Below, piece by piece: positions 32,377 to 44,350 of a DNA stretch of 64,000 bases. Source of the DNA: Ligustrum vulgare. Lineage: Eukaryota; Streptophyta; Magnoliopsida; Lamiales; Oleaceae. A program made the position numbers and the translations under genes. Within the stretch, counting starts at the first letter, position 1; every line of letters starts with the position of its first letter. The DNA lies in assembly GCA_963555705.1 (NCBI GenBank), contig OY743174.1:59852234-59916233 (forward strand). The letters run 5' to 3'. Under the pieces are notes generated by a model, which was not told the DNA's origin, searched no databases, and was given only the letters and a program-made list of their open reading frames with translations.

Positions 32377-35159
32377 TTATTGTGGAGGGACATCTTCTGA
32401 AGAGCCCTTTCCAGATGCATCCAGAGGATCCGCGAGAGCATCTTGAGGCTCGGGGTATAAGGCTTCAATGGAGGATAGGTCCAAAGTCGGAAAAGCTTCC
32501 TTCACGTCCCCCAAAGCCATCCTGGTCCCTAAGTTCCCAAAAACCCTCTGCATAGCCTCGTACTCTGGGGTCTCTTCAAAAGTGTCTTTGAAGTTCTGGA
32601 CAGCCTCAAACACTCTGGTACTTAAAGCATTCTCCACCCGTGTCGTGACAGTTTACTCCAGAACCTCAGTGATCCTCGTTTGCATATACCTTTCCAAAGA
32701 GGCATTGTCCTCCTTTGCCTTCCTCCTGGCTTCCACCTCTCTCTCCAATTTTTCGCTGGCTGCTGCCACATCGGCCTCTAGCTTAGAGTTGGCTGCGTTA
32801 GCTGTGGACAAAGCTTCAGAGGTGATTGACTGCGCTCGGTTGGAATCATCTAATTTTTTGCACAGAGCTGCCACGTCTGATTCAGAGGACCGGAGATCAT
32901 GCTTCAGTTTATCATTGTCCTCCTGGAGGCGCTTCGCATTAGCCCTCTCTTCTGAGGAGGATTTACGGGCTATGGACGGCTGGGTCTTGAGGTCATTGAT
33001 TTCCTTGAGCATGTTGTCCGTATGGTGGAGAGCAGTCTCAGCATCCCTTTTGTCCCGTTGCGCTACCTCCACGGAGGACTCTACCTCGTCAATGAGGGCC
33101 AGAGCTCTAGCGTTCATGGCCTTGGCAGCAAGTAGCTTCCGAGATGGAGTGGCACTGGAGGAGAAGGCAGCTCAACCCTCTGTCCAAAACTGCTCAGTGA
33201 TTAAGGTCGCCCTAGCAGGAGGAGAACTGGGTAAGTCAAATAAAGTAGGGCTGAAGGTAACATCCTTAGGGAGAACACTGGCTTTAATGCGCTTTAGCTC
33301 TTCTGCCCCCTCCGACGTCACTTCATAAGCCAAGCCTGGAATGGGCACATACGGCTCGTCCTCCAAGTCTTCAATCATTGGTGGCGGAGGTGCGAAAGTG
33401 GACTCCTTGCCCTTACCTCTTCTGAGCCTCTTCAAGGGGGCGGGCTCCTCCTCAGGTGCATGCTCAGATATGTCCTCTGGAAAGGAAGGTGGCACCGATG
33501 CATCCTTAGTCTCCCTGTCCCTCTTGGATCCGCCTCTATCCGACATTTTCCCCTTCTCTTTGGCAATGTCTCTTTCAGGATCTGCCTCCCTTTCCATGCT
33601 GGGCTGTTGGGGACCCACTGGCAGCAAGTTGGGTGGTGGCAGCAATGCGAGAAGAGGACCCTGAAGTTGGGCTGTGGACGCCTCCTACACCTCTTTGGCC
33701 ACCCCAACTTGCAGATTAGCAAGCACTGCTTTCTGCTTTTTCTCAATGTCACTGCCGTGGCGAAGGGCTGGAGGTATCCTTTTAGCCATGAGACCCTTCA
33801 GAGGAATCTTCGAGAATTCTTTGGAACCTAACCAGAAAATAAGTAGAATGAGGCTATGAACAACAGGGACATGAGATATAAAGGCAGTAACAAAACAAAC
33901 TCACCCATGGCTCGCATAAGACCGTGTTTGACGAATAATTTGTTTTGTTGAATAACCCCCTGAAAGGTGCCCTTGTAAGTGAACAAGCGCCTAACGGCCG
34001 CTAAATCTGCATCAGGGAGTAGGTGGGCAAAAGTGTCCCCTGTCACAAATCGATAACATGTTAATAACCAGTAAAGAAAGGTGAATGGAAAATAAAAAGT
34101 AAGTGACACATGACACTTAAGGACATTAAAGCAAATACAAGACTCACTAGGAAGGGAAAGAGTTCGGTGAACTGAAATTTCTGGACTAGGGTCCACAGGA
34201 GAACTCTGCCACTCCCTAGCCACCCAGAACCACTGGTTCCTCCAGTTCTTTATAGAGGTAGGTTGGCCAGTAATGACGGGAGGATATGAGCCTCTAGGAG
34301 ACAAGTAATACCAGTCTTTCACATCTGGCCTCTCGTCCTTCTCCCTTCTCACTGATTTCTTCAGAGTGTACAAAGTATGAATAATGTGTAGTGAGATGGG
34401 ATGGTTAGGATTGACCTCTTGCCACACTAGCCAAGTGCCCACGGCCTGTGTCCAAAAGTTGGGTGCCAACTGGTAGGGGCACAAGTTATAGCTCCTAAGC
34501 AAGGCCCTGAAGAAGGGATGCAGAGGTAACCTCATCCCGCAGGACAGAGCATCATAACATATGGCTGCTTGGCCTGGGGGAGGACTGCAAGGTCGGCAAG
34601 AAGGTGTAGGGTGCACTAAACGGACCCCTTCTGGCATCCTGAATTTCTCCAAGGCCTCATCCAAATCAACTCCTCGAATTTCAGTAGCGATCTCGCTGCT
34701 CTCCCACAAATCTAGGTTTGGATCAGGGTCTACATGATATCCTGATATTTTATTTACCCGGTCCACCCAACCTTCAACCTGAGCTATCTCCTCCTCTGAG
34801 AGTCCCAGCTCCTCTCTATGCGCCCGGAAAGGGGCCCTGGTGCCCAAATCAAGATCCTGTGGGCCAGAAGAAGAACCAGTTGTTCCCTCTCTCCCCGTGT
34901 CTCTATCACGTTTGCTTCGGAGTTCTCTTAGCGCGGATTCCTCTTCGGATGACAGATGGGCCATGTAGTTCTGGTTTCTCTCTTCTTCGCTGTCAGAATC
35001 ACTCAAATAAATTATACCGCTAGTTTTCCTATTCCTCCTCTTAATCTGCTCCCTAAAGAAGCGGGAACTAAAAACCGACAAAGATATTGGGCAGAAACCT
35101 CTGACAGGAATCGCCATTGCTAGCATTTCCTGTGAACCCATTCCCCCAACTCCTTCCAT
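32377..35159 (-). pseudogene. Tat copy 1 antisense gene (PF04195-like plus coiled coil)
   Basis: A spliced gene opposite to gag-pol. ATG at 35159 (MEGVGGMGSQEMLAMA). Exon A 35159-34148, intron, exon B 34039-33905, intron, exon C 33827-32377, with GTGAGT donors and conserved phases. Exon A has an acidic SDSDSEEE stretch and LHPFFRALLRSYNLCPYQLAPNFW, resembling the plant 'putative gypsy type transposon' domain (PF04195). Then WYYLSPRG and WFWVAREW. Exon C has a basic, Pro-rich linker (RLRRGKGKE) and a long coiled coil (ESSVEVAQRDKRDAETAL...). Stops in exon C near 33690 (TAG), 33174 (TGA) and 32655 (TAA) disable it. Comparable antisense frames are known from Grande and other Tat elements; their function is not established. 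Confidence 0.85.
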
Positions 35160-35451
35160 TTATTCTTAAAAGTGGATCAGACTCACCAAAGAAAAACAAA
35201 TATACAAAAACAAATTTTTTTTATTTCTTTGCATTTACAAAGGAAAAGAAGTATACCTTCAAAACTATGCACACAGGGTGAGCAGCGTGCCAACGAAGAG
35301 TACAGAGTGATGTAATCCGGATGCTGAGTAAAAAACTCTCGAACAAATACTGAAAATGTTGCTGGAACGAAAGAGATGCTATAGTTTTTTCGAGAATGTT
35401 GCTACGAGATACCCTGAGGCAACGAAAAAGGAAATACAATAAGAAGAAGGA

Positions 35452-35462
35452 GGCTTTATAGG
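35452..35462 (-). promoter_or_regulatory. TATA box of the antisense gene, copy 1
   Basis: On the minus strand CCTATAAAGCC lies about 290 bp upstream of ATG 35159. Copy 2 has CTATAAATCC at the homologous place (55065). Between TATA and ATG both copies share a TTTTGAAG|GTA donor-like site, suggesting a 5'-UTR intron. Confidence 0.6.
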
Positions 35463-35900
35463 GAAACTTGTGACCTAAAACCCTTGATCTGCGAGCCGCA
35501 TAATTAATATGGTTAATCAGCGTCCTTTGGGAAATGGGTTAATCTAGGCGCCAACTGTCAAAATGAAGGAAGCAAACCGTTCAGTTACCCTTGTGGGCAC
35601 CACGCGCGGAGAGATGCTACCAATCATTCATTTCCTGCCCCTTGGGAACCGATATTGATAGCCCCCATTATATTGAATGCGCCGCCTAAAAACGTGTTGA
35701 TGAAATCCCAATTTTCACTTGACAAGTAGAATGGGAATAGGGGGTCGGCTTTACTCCAAATCCAAACCTCCACTAAGGAATGTCACCCTAGGCTTCAGGT
35801 CCGCAGCATCATACGAAAACCACCATAACAAAGTTAGTGCCTCGAGCGTACAACAAATCCTACACGTCCATGAATGATCACTTTGGATTTGAGGAACTAG
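35463..35900. other. Region between antisense promoter and 3' LTR
   Basis: Non-coding; corresponds to 54644-55064 of copy 2. It ends GATTTGAGGAACTAG just before the LTR, the place of a polypurine tract (copy 2 equivalent GATTTGAGGGACTAG). It should contain upstream control sequence of the antisense gene. Confidence 0.6.
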
Positions 35901-36571
35901 TGTTGAATCCAAGCCCAAAGAGAGGTACAGTGATCCACTAGCAGGGGCCCAATAGAGGCCCAATGGACCTTGACCCATGGCTAAGGTCTGAAATATCACC
36001 TTGGGTCAAGTGCCGAGGTGATGTGTCAAGCGAACCTCTTTAGCCGAACTGATTTACGTCTGGCCGATGTGCTTTATACTCAGCCGGGACGCTTTACGGC
36101 GATGACCAGAAGAGAGATGGAGTCAGAGATGTGACACAGCCTTTACTAAGATGTGACATGCACCCATTCCCTACGAAAAGTAGCAATGATTACATTCAAA
36201 AAGCAAGATTTTCTCATCCAAAGGCTAGGGTGGACACACGTGTAGAATTCTCCACGTGTCACAATTTAAGGCAACGAGTTCGTCTATAAATAGAGGACTC
36301 CTCTCACTGTATAAGGGGTTATTAATCTCTCACTCTAAAAACGATATATTTCTTTCACTCTCTTTTCTCTCTTTTACACACTTATATTTCTCGCACCCAA
36401 TATATATTTGCTTAAAATGAGCACTGACTTTGGCATCGGAGCGCAAACGGGAGCCACCTCGGTCCTCTTTGCAAACTGATTATTTGTCACAGTGCGCAGG
36501 AGATTCCCGTGTTCAAGAGGGAGAAGCTGGGATGTGTTGGTCCAAGGTCCAGCCGAATTTTGTGGTTAACA
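35901..36571 (+). repeat. 3' LTR of Tat copy 1
   Basis: 671 bp, TGTTGAATCC...GTGGTTAACA, complete. Contains a TATA box (36293-36303) and two CACGTG cores. Followed directly by the target duplication GCCCC. Confidence 0.95.
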
Positions 36572-36576
36572 GCCCC

Positions 36577-37043
36577 AAAAATTCTTTATTACTACTTCAT
36601 ATCATCGTATAATTTTTAAAAGTCATTTTGAAGTTTTTCTTAAATTTTGGGACTAAAAGAAAGAAATAAAATAATTTATTTAATTGTACATTGGTCCTTC
36701 ATAAAATCTATAAATAGAACCCCTCAGTTGAAAAAAAAAAAAAAAAAGGCAAAACAGAAAGATCCAAGAGGGGGTCGACCCTCCTTTTTATTAATAGGGT
36801 GGGTCCAAAAGGAGGGGGGATCGAACCTCCCAAATTATGGGGGGGCGGGAGTTCGCCATCTTTCAGGTAAGTTTTTTTTTTAATTAATTTAATTATTATT
36901 ATAATATTATATATATTATATTATGTTATTATATATAATAATAATATAATATAATAAGGTTTATATTATTAATAATATGATTATGATTGTTATTTTTGAT
37001 TATGGGAATTAAATTAAATTTCTAGGTGGTATAATAACGTAAG
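36577..37043 (+). mobile_element. Continuation of the older LTR-type element
   Basis: Resumes after the Tat target site. Contains a TATA-like CTATAAATAGAACCCC near 36708-36723, a short G-rich leader (36770-36870) and a donor-like CAGGTAAG near 36864, then AT-rich DNA up to the GTAAG target site at 37039-37043. No protein-coding frame is convincing. Confidence 0.45.
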
Positions 37044-37679
37044 TGTAGCGCCCCGAGTTCCGTATACCCGATTCACTACGTCATTTTCTGTCTAAATTTT
37101 TCGAATAATATTTTTTGCGGAAGAAATAATTGAAATTCATTTTTGGCAACATTAAATAAACTGTAATGGCCGCTAAAATTGAAAACATTTATGAAACCAT
37201 TTGAAATAGTAAATCGAACCATTAATATTGTAAAGAAATTGCCAATATCATAATTTCTCAAATAAATGAACTTGTCTAAATTATTCGATTGTTTGGAAAA
37301 TACGGAAATCATTAACGTCAAACTTTCAACCGTTCAACGATTATTGCCACCATCATTCATCGCTCGCCACCGTCTCCGAAATCTGCAAAACTGTTAAAAA
37401 GTAGGGTGAGTATTTCATGGGGGAAATACTCAGTAGACTCATCGCAAATTAATTTAATTTATAAGATGATTAAACACATAAATCCCGGCTCTTTATAAAA
37501 CGGGCATTGATAGAGCTTCTTTATAAAACGGCTCTTGATAAAACTCATATTTTGCATTACAGCACGGGACATATTTTGCAAATCATAGGCTCTTTGAAAA
37601 CAGCTCTTTGAAAACCATATACTTATAAAAACATTTTAATTATGCCAAGCATAATTTCTTTTGAAAGCATAACATAAGA

Positions 37680-38095
37680 TAGGATTGAAATCCTCATAAA
37701 CATAAATAGACACAAGAACTTTACCGAACTTAGGTGGCAAGAATTCTTATGCAGTAAAATCATAATAACAGTAAGTTTTCATCATAACATAGGAAAATAT
37801 CGAAATCCTCATAAACATAAGAATTTTACCGAACTTAGGTGGCAAGAATTCTTATGTAGTAAGTATACCAAGCATAATTTTCTGAAATTCATAGGGATCA
37901 ATTGCATCATAACATAAGATAGGATCGAAATCCTCATAAACATATGCGACAGGAATTTTACCGAACTTAGGTGGCAAATCCTCATAAACATATGGAAACA
38001 TAGGAATTTTACCGAACTTCGTGGCAAATCCTCATAAACATAGGAGACACAAGAATGTTACCGAACTTAGGTGGCAAGAATTCTTATGTGTAGCG
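37680..38095. repeat. Degenerate tandem array with TTACCGAACTTAGGTGGCAA core
   Basis: Five units share AAATCCTCATAAACATA...GAATTTTACCGAACTTAGG, with spacing varying from about 50 to 115 bp because flanking pieces are gained or lost. It lies within the TGTAGCG element. Confidence 0.85.
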
Positions 38096-38530
38096 CTACT
38101 AAAACTCCGGTCCCCTTAACATATCATAACTTATCATATGGGACCCAAAACAATCTTGGTAGATTGATTTCATAGCAATGATCCAAAAAAACATTTTCGT
38201 GAAGCATAGGGTATACTTACTTTTCTCGTAAAAACATAAAGTATATTTTCTTTTCATAAAAACATACTTACTTTTCATAACAACATAAGGTATATTTACC
38301 TTTCATAACAACATACTTGCTTTTCTTAAAAATTGACTTTCACAAGTCACATGACATTCATATGAAATCATAATTTAAATCAATTAATAAGTGCGAGTCT
38401 ACCTTAATTCCGACGAGTGCAAAGTTGAGCGGGAATGACTTCAATTTCTTTAAATTCTCCGTACGCTTCGTCTTAGCCAATAAGTCACTTTAGTATATCG
38501 AATATATAGCTCAAAATGATAAATTATAAT

Positions 38531-38706
38531 TTGAGGACTAAAATTGATGTTTTGAAAGTTGAGGGACTAAAATGAATACTTTTGAAAGTTCAGGGACTAA
38601 AATAGATATTTTGAAAGTTGAGGGATTAAAATGAATACTTTTGATAGTTGAGGGACTAAAATAGATATTTTGAAAGTTGAGAGATTAAAATGAATACTTT
38701 TGAAAG
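38531..38706. repeat. Alternating 29/30-bp tandem repeats
   Basis: Six units of TTGAGGGACTAAAAT followed alternately by GAATACTTTTGAAAG or AGATATTTTGAAAG form a higher-order repeat of about 59 bp. The GGACTAAAA word is common in plant LTRs. Confidence 0.9.
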
Positions 38707-40430
38707 TTGAGCTTAAAATCAAATTAATAAAATCAGCAGGGACTGAAATGATAAGTTTGAAGCTAAAAGGGCTGGATTAAAACATTTCAAAACTTGAGGG
38801 GCTGATTTGAAATCTTTAAAACTTCAAGGACCAAAAAAACAATTTCCGAAAGTTTAAAATCAGATTATCTCTTCTCTCTCTATCATTTCACGACATTGAA
38901 GAAACAGGAGATAGAGAGAGCGAGGCGAGGCAGAGACAGAGAGAAAAGGGCGAGAGGACGAAGGTTGCGATCGACGAAGAAATCCGATCTACTGCCGGCG
39001 CAACACCGGCGGTGTACAAAAGGTTGGGCTTAGGCACGGGATTTTGGTGTGAGATCGTGATTGTTGGGTAGTTTAATCAGAGTTGCGATTCCGACTACAA
39101 CTCCGATCGAAGCGGCCTGTGTTCAAGGTGAGTTGTTTGGTTAGTTTATTTCTTGATTTTGGGTTCGATTGGTTGTCATAATCGAAGTGGCCAGTGGGTG
39201 GTTTATTTGTGGCTGTGGTTCTATCGGCGATGTGGGCTGTGGTGATGGATTGTGTGGTTGACTAGTGGTTTCGAAGGGCAGAGGAGATGATGTTCGCTGT
39301 GGTGAAGTGAAAACAGCCGAGTGATTGTCTTCGGTGATTGGGTGTTTGATAGCAGCAGAATTGTTGAAACTTTGTTTGGTGATGAATCGATGAATTGAAT
39401 CAGGTTGATGGAGGTAGAGGGCAGTGTTGGTGGTTTTTCTCCAACTTGGTCGACTGAAAATGGTGGTGGTATTGAATATGGGTGATGGCTTCTGAAATTG
39501 ATAATGGACTGAAGGCTGATGTTTGTGGTTGAACATGGTTGTCCTGGAATTGGTCGTTGATGGTGGTTGCAGGATATCAGAATTATGATAATGGCTGGAA
39601 TTGTTGATTTTGCAAAGGGAACTTGCTGAAAAATGGAAATTAAATTGGATGGAGTTGAAATGGAAGAAACTGGCCGGATTGATGAATTGGTTAACTAGTG
39701 GTTTTCTCCGATTTGTGGTATGGGGTGATGGTGATATAGTGATGGAGGCTTTTGGAAAGAATAGTTGGGAGGTGAAGATGGAGCTGTAAAGTGTAATAGC
39801 ACATGGAAGGTTTTGATGAGTGCAGACACGAGGCTGGAAATGGAGTGGAAAGGAAAAAGAAAATGGTTTAATGATTGAGACAAAATGATAAAATATGTGG
39901 AAAAGAAAAGAAAGATGAACCTCACATGATATAAAAATTTATTTGAAGTTGATGATGATGAAACCGTGTTCATAATACCATTTGGTGGAGATATAGGTTG
40001 GATTGATGGAGGAAAGGGAAAAGGAAATTGATAAGTGGAAGACACGAGTAATCTTTGATTAAGAATTGTATTTAAAACAGATATATTTTGGACTGAAAAA
40101 ATACATTTGAGAAGTAAGTAAATTTTGAGATAAAAATTGAATTACGTATTTGGAATTGAAATAATTTGAATAAGGAAAATTGAGATATTTTAATAAATTT
40201 GGAATTCAAAATGATTTTGAAAATAATACTTTGAATAAGTAATTAAATAATATAATTTTAGAAATTCAGATTTTAATTTAAAATCGAACAAATTCGATAT
40301 TTCTTGACTTGGCTAGACGAATTCGTCGCGGCGTTAACTTCAAAATAATAAATGAAATAGTAGCGACACAATTTTTTTAAATATTAAAATAATTATTTAT
40401 TGCATAAAAATTCTGAGTCGCTATAGTAAG

Positions 40431-41530
40431 TCAATTCCTTTAAATTAAAGTTGATCCCTTTAATAATTTCAATTAAATATTTTACCACATAATGATCCAT
40501 TTTAATTTTACTGGACCCCAAATTTATATTTTATAGTTGAAGAATAATATAGTATCACGTGACTAAATTATAGTTTATATATATATGATAGCTAATGAGT
40601 GATGATTATTCTAGTTCGACTCCAAGCAGATATTAGTGGTACCAAATATTGAGGAATAAAGTCGTGAACTGTAGGATACTCAAAGAGTGAGGTAAGTAAC
40701 ATTTCAACTACAATGCAAAACATAATATTTATATTATTATGTGCTCTTATGTGATTATATGAAGTATATTATTGGCGCAATATACATGGAATATGATGTG
40801 ACAATTATCTGTATATGGTAAAAACATGCGAAATGTGATTTGATGATGTTAAATGTTATATTAATGTACATGAATATCATTGGAATGTCATATGATGTGG
40901 TTATATGACGTAAAATTGGCGGATGAAATATATATTGGTATTCATGGGTATTGACATGTGCATTGTGTGGACTTAGAAGAAGTCCTTCATAAATGATAAA
41001 GAAATAGATAAAGAGTATATGGAGATATATGGAGAGAGAATGATGTGAATGATAGTAGAATCGCCCTACGAGTGTACCATACTTTACTTCGCGTCCAGAT
41101 ACATACACTCGCTTGAGACTTCCGACGGTCATTAAGAGTAGTCGATGATGGGGTGTTGGCGGTCCGATGCCGGTATACGGGCGGTGTCCGGAGGTCTCTT
41201 GGCGTCCTTGGGATTGTGCATCGGCACGCCGAGCACCGTATATAATAGGCCGACCGTCTTGATTGATATAATATAATTCTCAGTGTAGTATCTTGAGTCT
41301 CGGTGGGCGAAGATGTATACAAACTATGGAGTCTTTAGTCTCGGTGGGCATGATGGACCACAAGCACTGGAAGACGCATGTTATCGGCGACGTTGATATT
41401 TGAGCTCATACGGTACAACGTAGTGGGATTCGGGCTCAAGTAGGAAATGTGGATAAATTGAGATGACGAGAAGGCACGGAGCCTGGTGATGAGATTATTT
41501 TGATTAAGGTCTCACATGGATGAATGTTAA
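40431..41530 (+). other. Continuation of the older LTR-type sequence
   Basis: No protein. 41050-41440 is a G/C-richer tract with repeated AGTCTCGGTGGGC (two copies near 41290 and 41337) and CCGATGCCGGTATACGGGCGG, an LTR-like style. It breaks off near 41530, where the Athila-like element begins. Confidence 0.45.
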
Positions 41531-43465
41531 GAAAAATTTAGTTCGCATGTTGCCCAATTTTCTAACTAAAGCACAAAATTCAATTCATATCGTATCATAA
41601 GCAACAAATAAATCAACAAAATTTTTCAAATTTTTCCACTTTTTATGAGTTTTCCAATTTTTCAATTTTTTTTTAAACCCCAAAATCAAATGAATGTGTA
41701 CATGAAGCACATGAATGAGCCCACCCCCAAACTAGAACGATGCATTGTCCTCAATGTATTCAAAGCAAATAATTAAATAAAAGCACAAAATAACAAAGAG
41801 GGTGTTATGTACTTCCTAGGTTTGGAGATGTGGTGTTCTCAATTTGAAGCTTTGATCTTCATGTAGCTTGGATGATTCGACCCCTTTCTTACTTTTCCAA
41901 GTTTGGCTCCAAGTGTCCCACGATGATATTTTTCTTGCAAACAAGAGTTATTTATCATTGGAAGCATGAATATCATATAGGATTTAAAATAAATCAACAC
42001 AACACTCCCAAACTAGGACTTAGAAAAATTTTGAAAATTTTGAAATATGGTCGACCACTGACTTTCAGCCCTTAATATCGCCTCGAAAAAGTGAAAATTT
42101 CCCGAGACATGTCCCTGGCATATGAAAGTACATAACTTGGTCTACAACATATCAAAAATTGGCAAATTTGGAGTTCATATGGGTCATGAAAAGATGTGAC
42201 AAATTAGGTGCAGTGAAGCTAAAGACAGGTGCAATGGTGCCGTGGTGCCTGCAATGGCCTTGCAATGAGGTGCCATGTAGTGCAATGATGTTCAAGTTAA
42301 GTTTCATGCTTTAAATCGGTGTAAACATGGATTGAACGATGCACAAATGATGTATAATATGTAATGAAGGTGATCATCCAAAAAAAATTTCAAAAACTCA
42401 ACAAAACATTCGTTGTGACATTTATTTAAACACCTTGCAAGTACGTGAAGAAATCGATGGAGAACATAGAGTTGGAGACTTGAATTTACCCAAAATTTTT
42501 CACCTACAAATCACAATTCAATATCTTCAATCCTAGCCTAAACCAATCATCAACTATCCACAATTTCACAATTTACAAAAAGAATGAGGAACAAAAGATA
42601 ATGCGTGATTTTGTGAAATTGTGTAGAAATCCATACCTCTTGAATGTTTTTTATGCAATCCAAGACGTGAAATAGAGTTAAAATGATGTGCAAGTAATGG
42701 GGACTAATTGGGGACTCAATGTGGGATGGTTTGCGGGAGGTAAAACGGGTTTGAAAGTGGTTAAAATGAGAGAATTCAACATATAAATGAATCTGCCGAA
42801 ACTGTCCAGTATTGAACCGTGCGACCGCACGGTATAAAAGGCAATGTCCTGATTTTTTTTTTTTTTTTCATTTTTTGATTTTGGACTCCGTTTTTGACCC
42901 CTGAACACATCCAAATGCATGCAACCAACTTCTAAACTATATGCACATGTCCTAAACTAGTTGATCAAGTAGAAGATTGTGATGATTAAAAATAAAACAA
43001 ATAGAAAGCAAGTAGATCCTAAAAATGCTAAAACGTGCAAAATAGGTGCAATGAAGTTTTCAATGCCACTATCATGTCAAAATGTGAATTCTAAACATGC
43101 TAATGATCCTATAATGCACTGTAAAGCATCAAAACAAATAATAATGCAATGAAAACTAAAGATCCTAAAACAATCACCCTAGAATATTAGAAGTACTTAG
43201 AACACATCACAACTAAATGCATGCATTCTAAACATCCTAATGCTCCTAAATGAAATGTCTTGCAACTAAAAAACTAATAAGCAAATAAATAACTCAAAAG
43301 CAAATAAGTAGAATAACTAAAGAAAATGTATGAAAGAGTTGGGTTGCCTCCCAACAAGCGCTTCATTTAAAGTCTAGAGCTAGACTTTTTGGCAAACTCT
43401 CAAGGTGGCTTTAGATTAGATGGTGTAGCCTCATCATTTGCCCTTACCTTGTATTCATACCTCTC

Positions 43466-44350
43466 CTAGTACGCCAATTCCAACTCGACATCTATCCTGG
43501 AGCAATTTTCTAGTTCTGGTTCATGGACATCAAATTGCATCATTGTGAAAGTCACCTCTTGATTTTCGGCCTGCAACACTACATCTCCTTTTTCTACATC
43601 AATTAATGCTCGTGCAGTGGTTAGGAATGGCCGACCAAGTATCAAAGGAAAATTCTCATCTTCCTCCATATCTAAGATGATAAAGTCCACTGGGAATATG
43701 AATTTGTGAACTTTCACCAATACATCCTCCACAACTCCATATGGATGACAGATTGATCGATCAGCCAGTTGCAATCTGATATTGCTTTCCTTTGGTTCAC
43801 CCAGTCCCAATTTCTTGTATAAAGACAAGGACATCAGATTTATACTTGCACCTAGGTCACATAAGACCTTGTTGAATTTTAAATCACCTATAATGCAGGG
43901 TATTGAAAAGCTCTCAGGGTCTTTGAGCTTAGGTGACAGCTTGTTTTGCAGGATTGCACTGCATTCTTCATTCAAGGTGACCTCCTCAAGTTCTTCAAGC
44001 TTTTTCTTGCTAGACATCATCTTTTTTAGCAGCTTGGCGTAACTTGGGATCTGTGTGATAACTTCCAAGAAAGGAATATTTATGTGCAGTTTTCTAAGCA
44101 TCTCAGCAAACTTTTTGAACTGCTTATCCTCTTTTGTTTTCTTCAGCCTTTGTGGAAACGGAATAGGAGACTCGTGAGGCTGAATTGTCGATTTCACCTC
44201 ATGGTCATCTTCCCTTTCAGCCATCTTCTCAACATTATCCACAACTTTTTTAGGAACTCCAACTGGCTTTTTAGCATGAATCTCAGGAAGTTGCACACCA
44301 CTACGCGTAGTGATAGCATTTATCTCATGTTGCACTACATTTATAGCCAT
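43466..44350 (-). pseudogene. Athila-like protease region
   Basis: 294 codons, open. Starts MAINVVQHEINAITTRSGVQ, has a basic linker, the conserved block FAEMLRKLHINIPFLEVI...PSYAKLLKKM, then the retropepsin motif KVLCDLGASINLMSLSLYKK and LILGRPFLTTARALIDV. In this lineage the catalytic triplet is commonly D-L-G-A-S. The frame ends ELELAY* without continuing into RT, so the polyprotein is truncated. Confidence 0.85.

Larger units (their letters stand above)
20125..36571 (+). mobile_element. Tat-lineage Ty3/gypsy retrotransposon, copy 1 (complete but disabled)
   Basis: The element is bounded by LTRs beginning TGTTGAATCC and ending GTGGTTAACA and by the perfect 5-bp duplication GCCCC (20120-20124 and 36572-36576). 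Order on plus: 5' LTR, 41-bp repeat leader, gag, protease, RT, RNase H, a second (archaeal-type) RNase H, integrase, Helitron insertion, then an antisense gene and the 3' LTR. The second RNase H, the C-x2-H...TEDC gag motif and the antisense frame fit the Tat group (Retand/Grande/Ogre relatives). Coding frames carry several stops, a frameshift and an internal deletion, so the copy is not autonomous. Confidence 0.95.
37044..40425. mobile_element. 3.38-kb TGTAGCG-ended element with 5-bp target duplication
   Basis: Starts TGTAGCGCCCCGAGTTCC and ends TTCTGAGTCGCTATA, so the ends form a short imperfect inverted repeat (TGTAGCG / TATAGCG). Perfect 5-bp direct repeats GTAAG flank it (37039-37043, 40426-40430). 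The size, TG start and 5-bp duplication fit a long solo LTR or a non-coding LTR-derived element; the terminal CA has become TA. It contains two tandem arrays (37680-38095, 38531-38706), a CTCTCTCT...GAGAGAGCGAGG block near 38870-38960, and a G/T-rich tract (39120-39780). A related partial copy is at 9546-10962. No recognisable protein. Confidence 0.8.

Noticed and set aside
32468..33831. Long Ser-rich plus-strand frames of 286 and 123 codons
   Set aside because: Complement of the coiled-coil and linker exon of the antisense gene; mirrored at 56932-57927 in copy 2.
37680..38095. Possible CRISPR-like array
   Set aside because: Spacing and units are irregular and spacers are related to one another; this is a eukaryotic tandem repeat. 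The 41-bp array at 20790 has no spacers at all.
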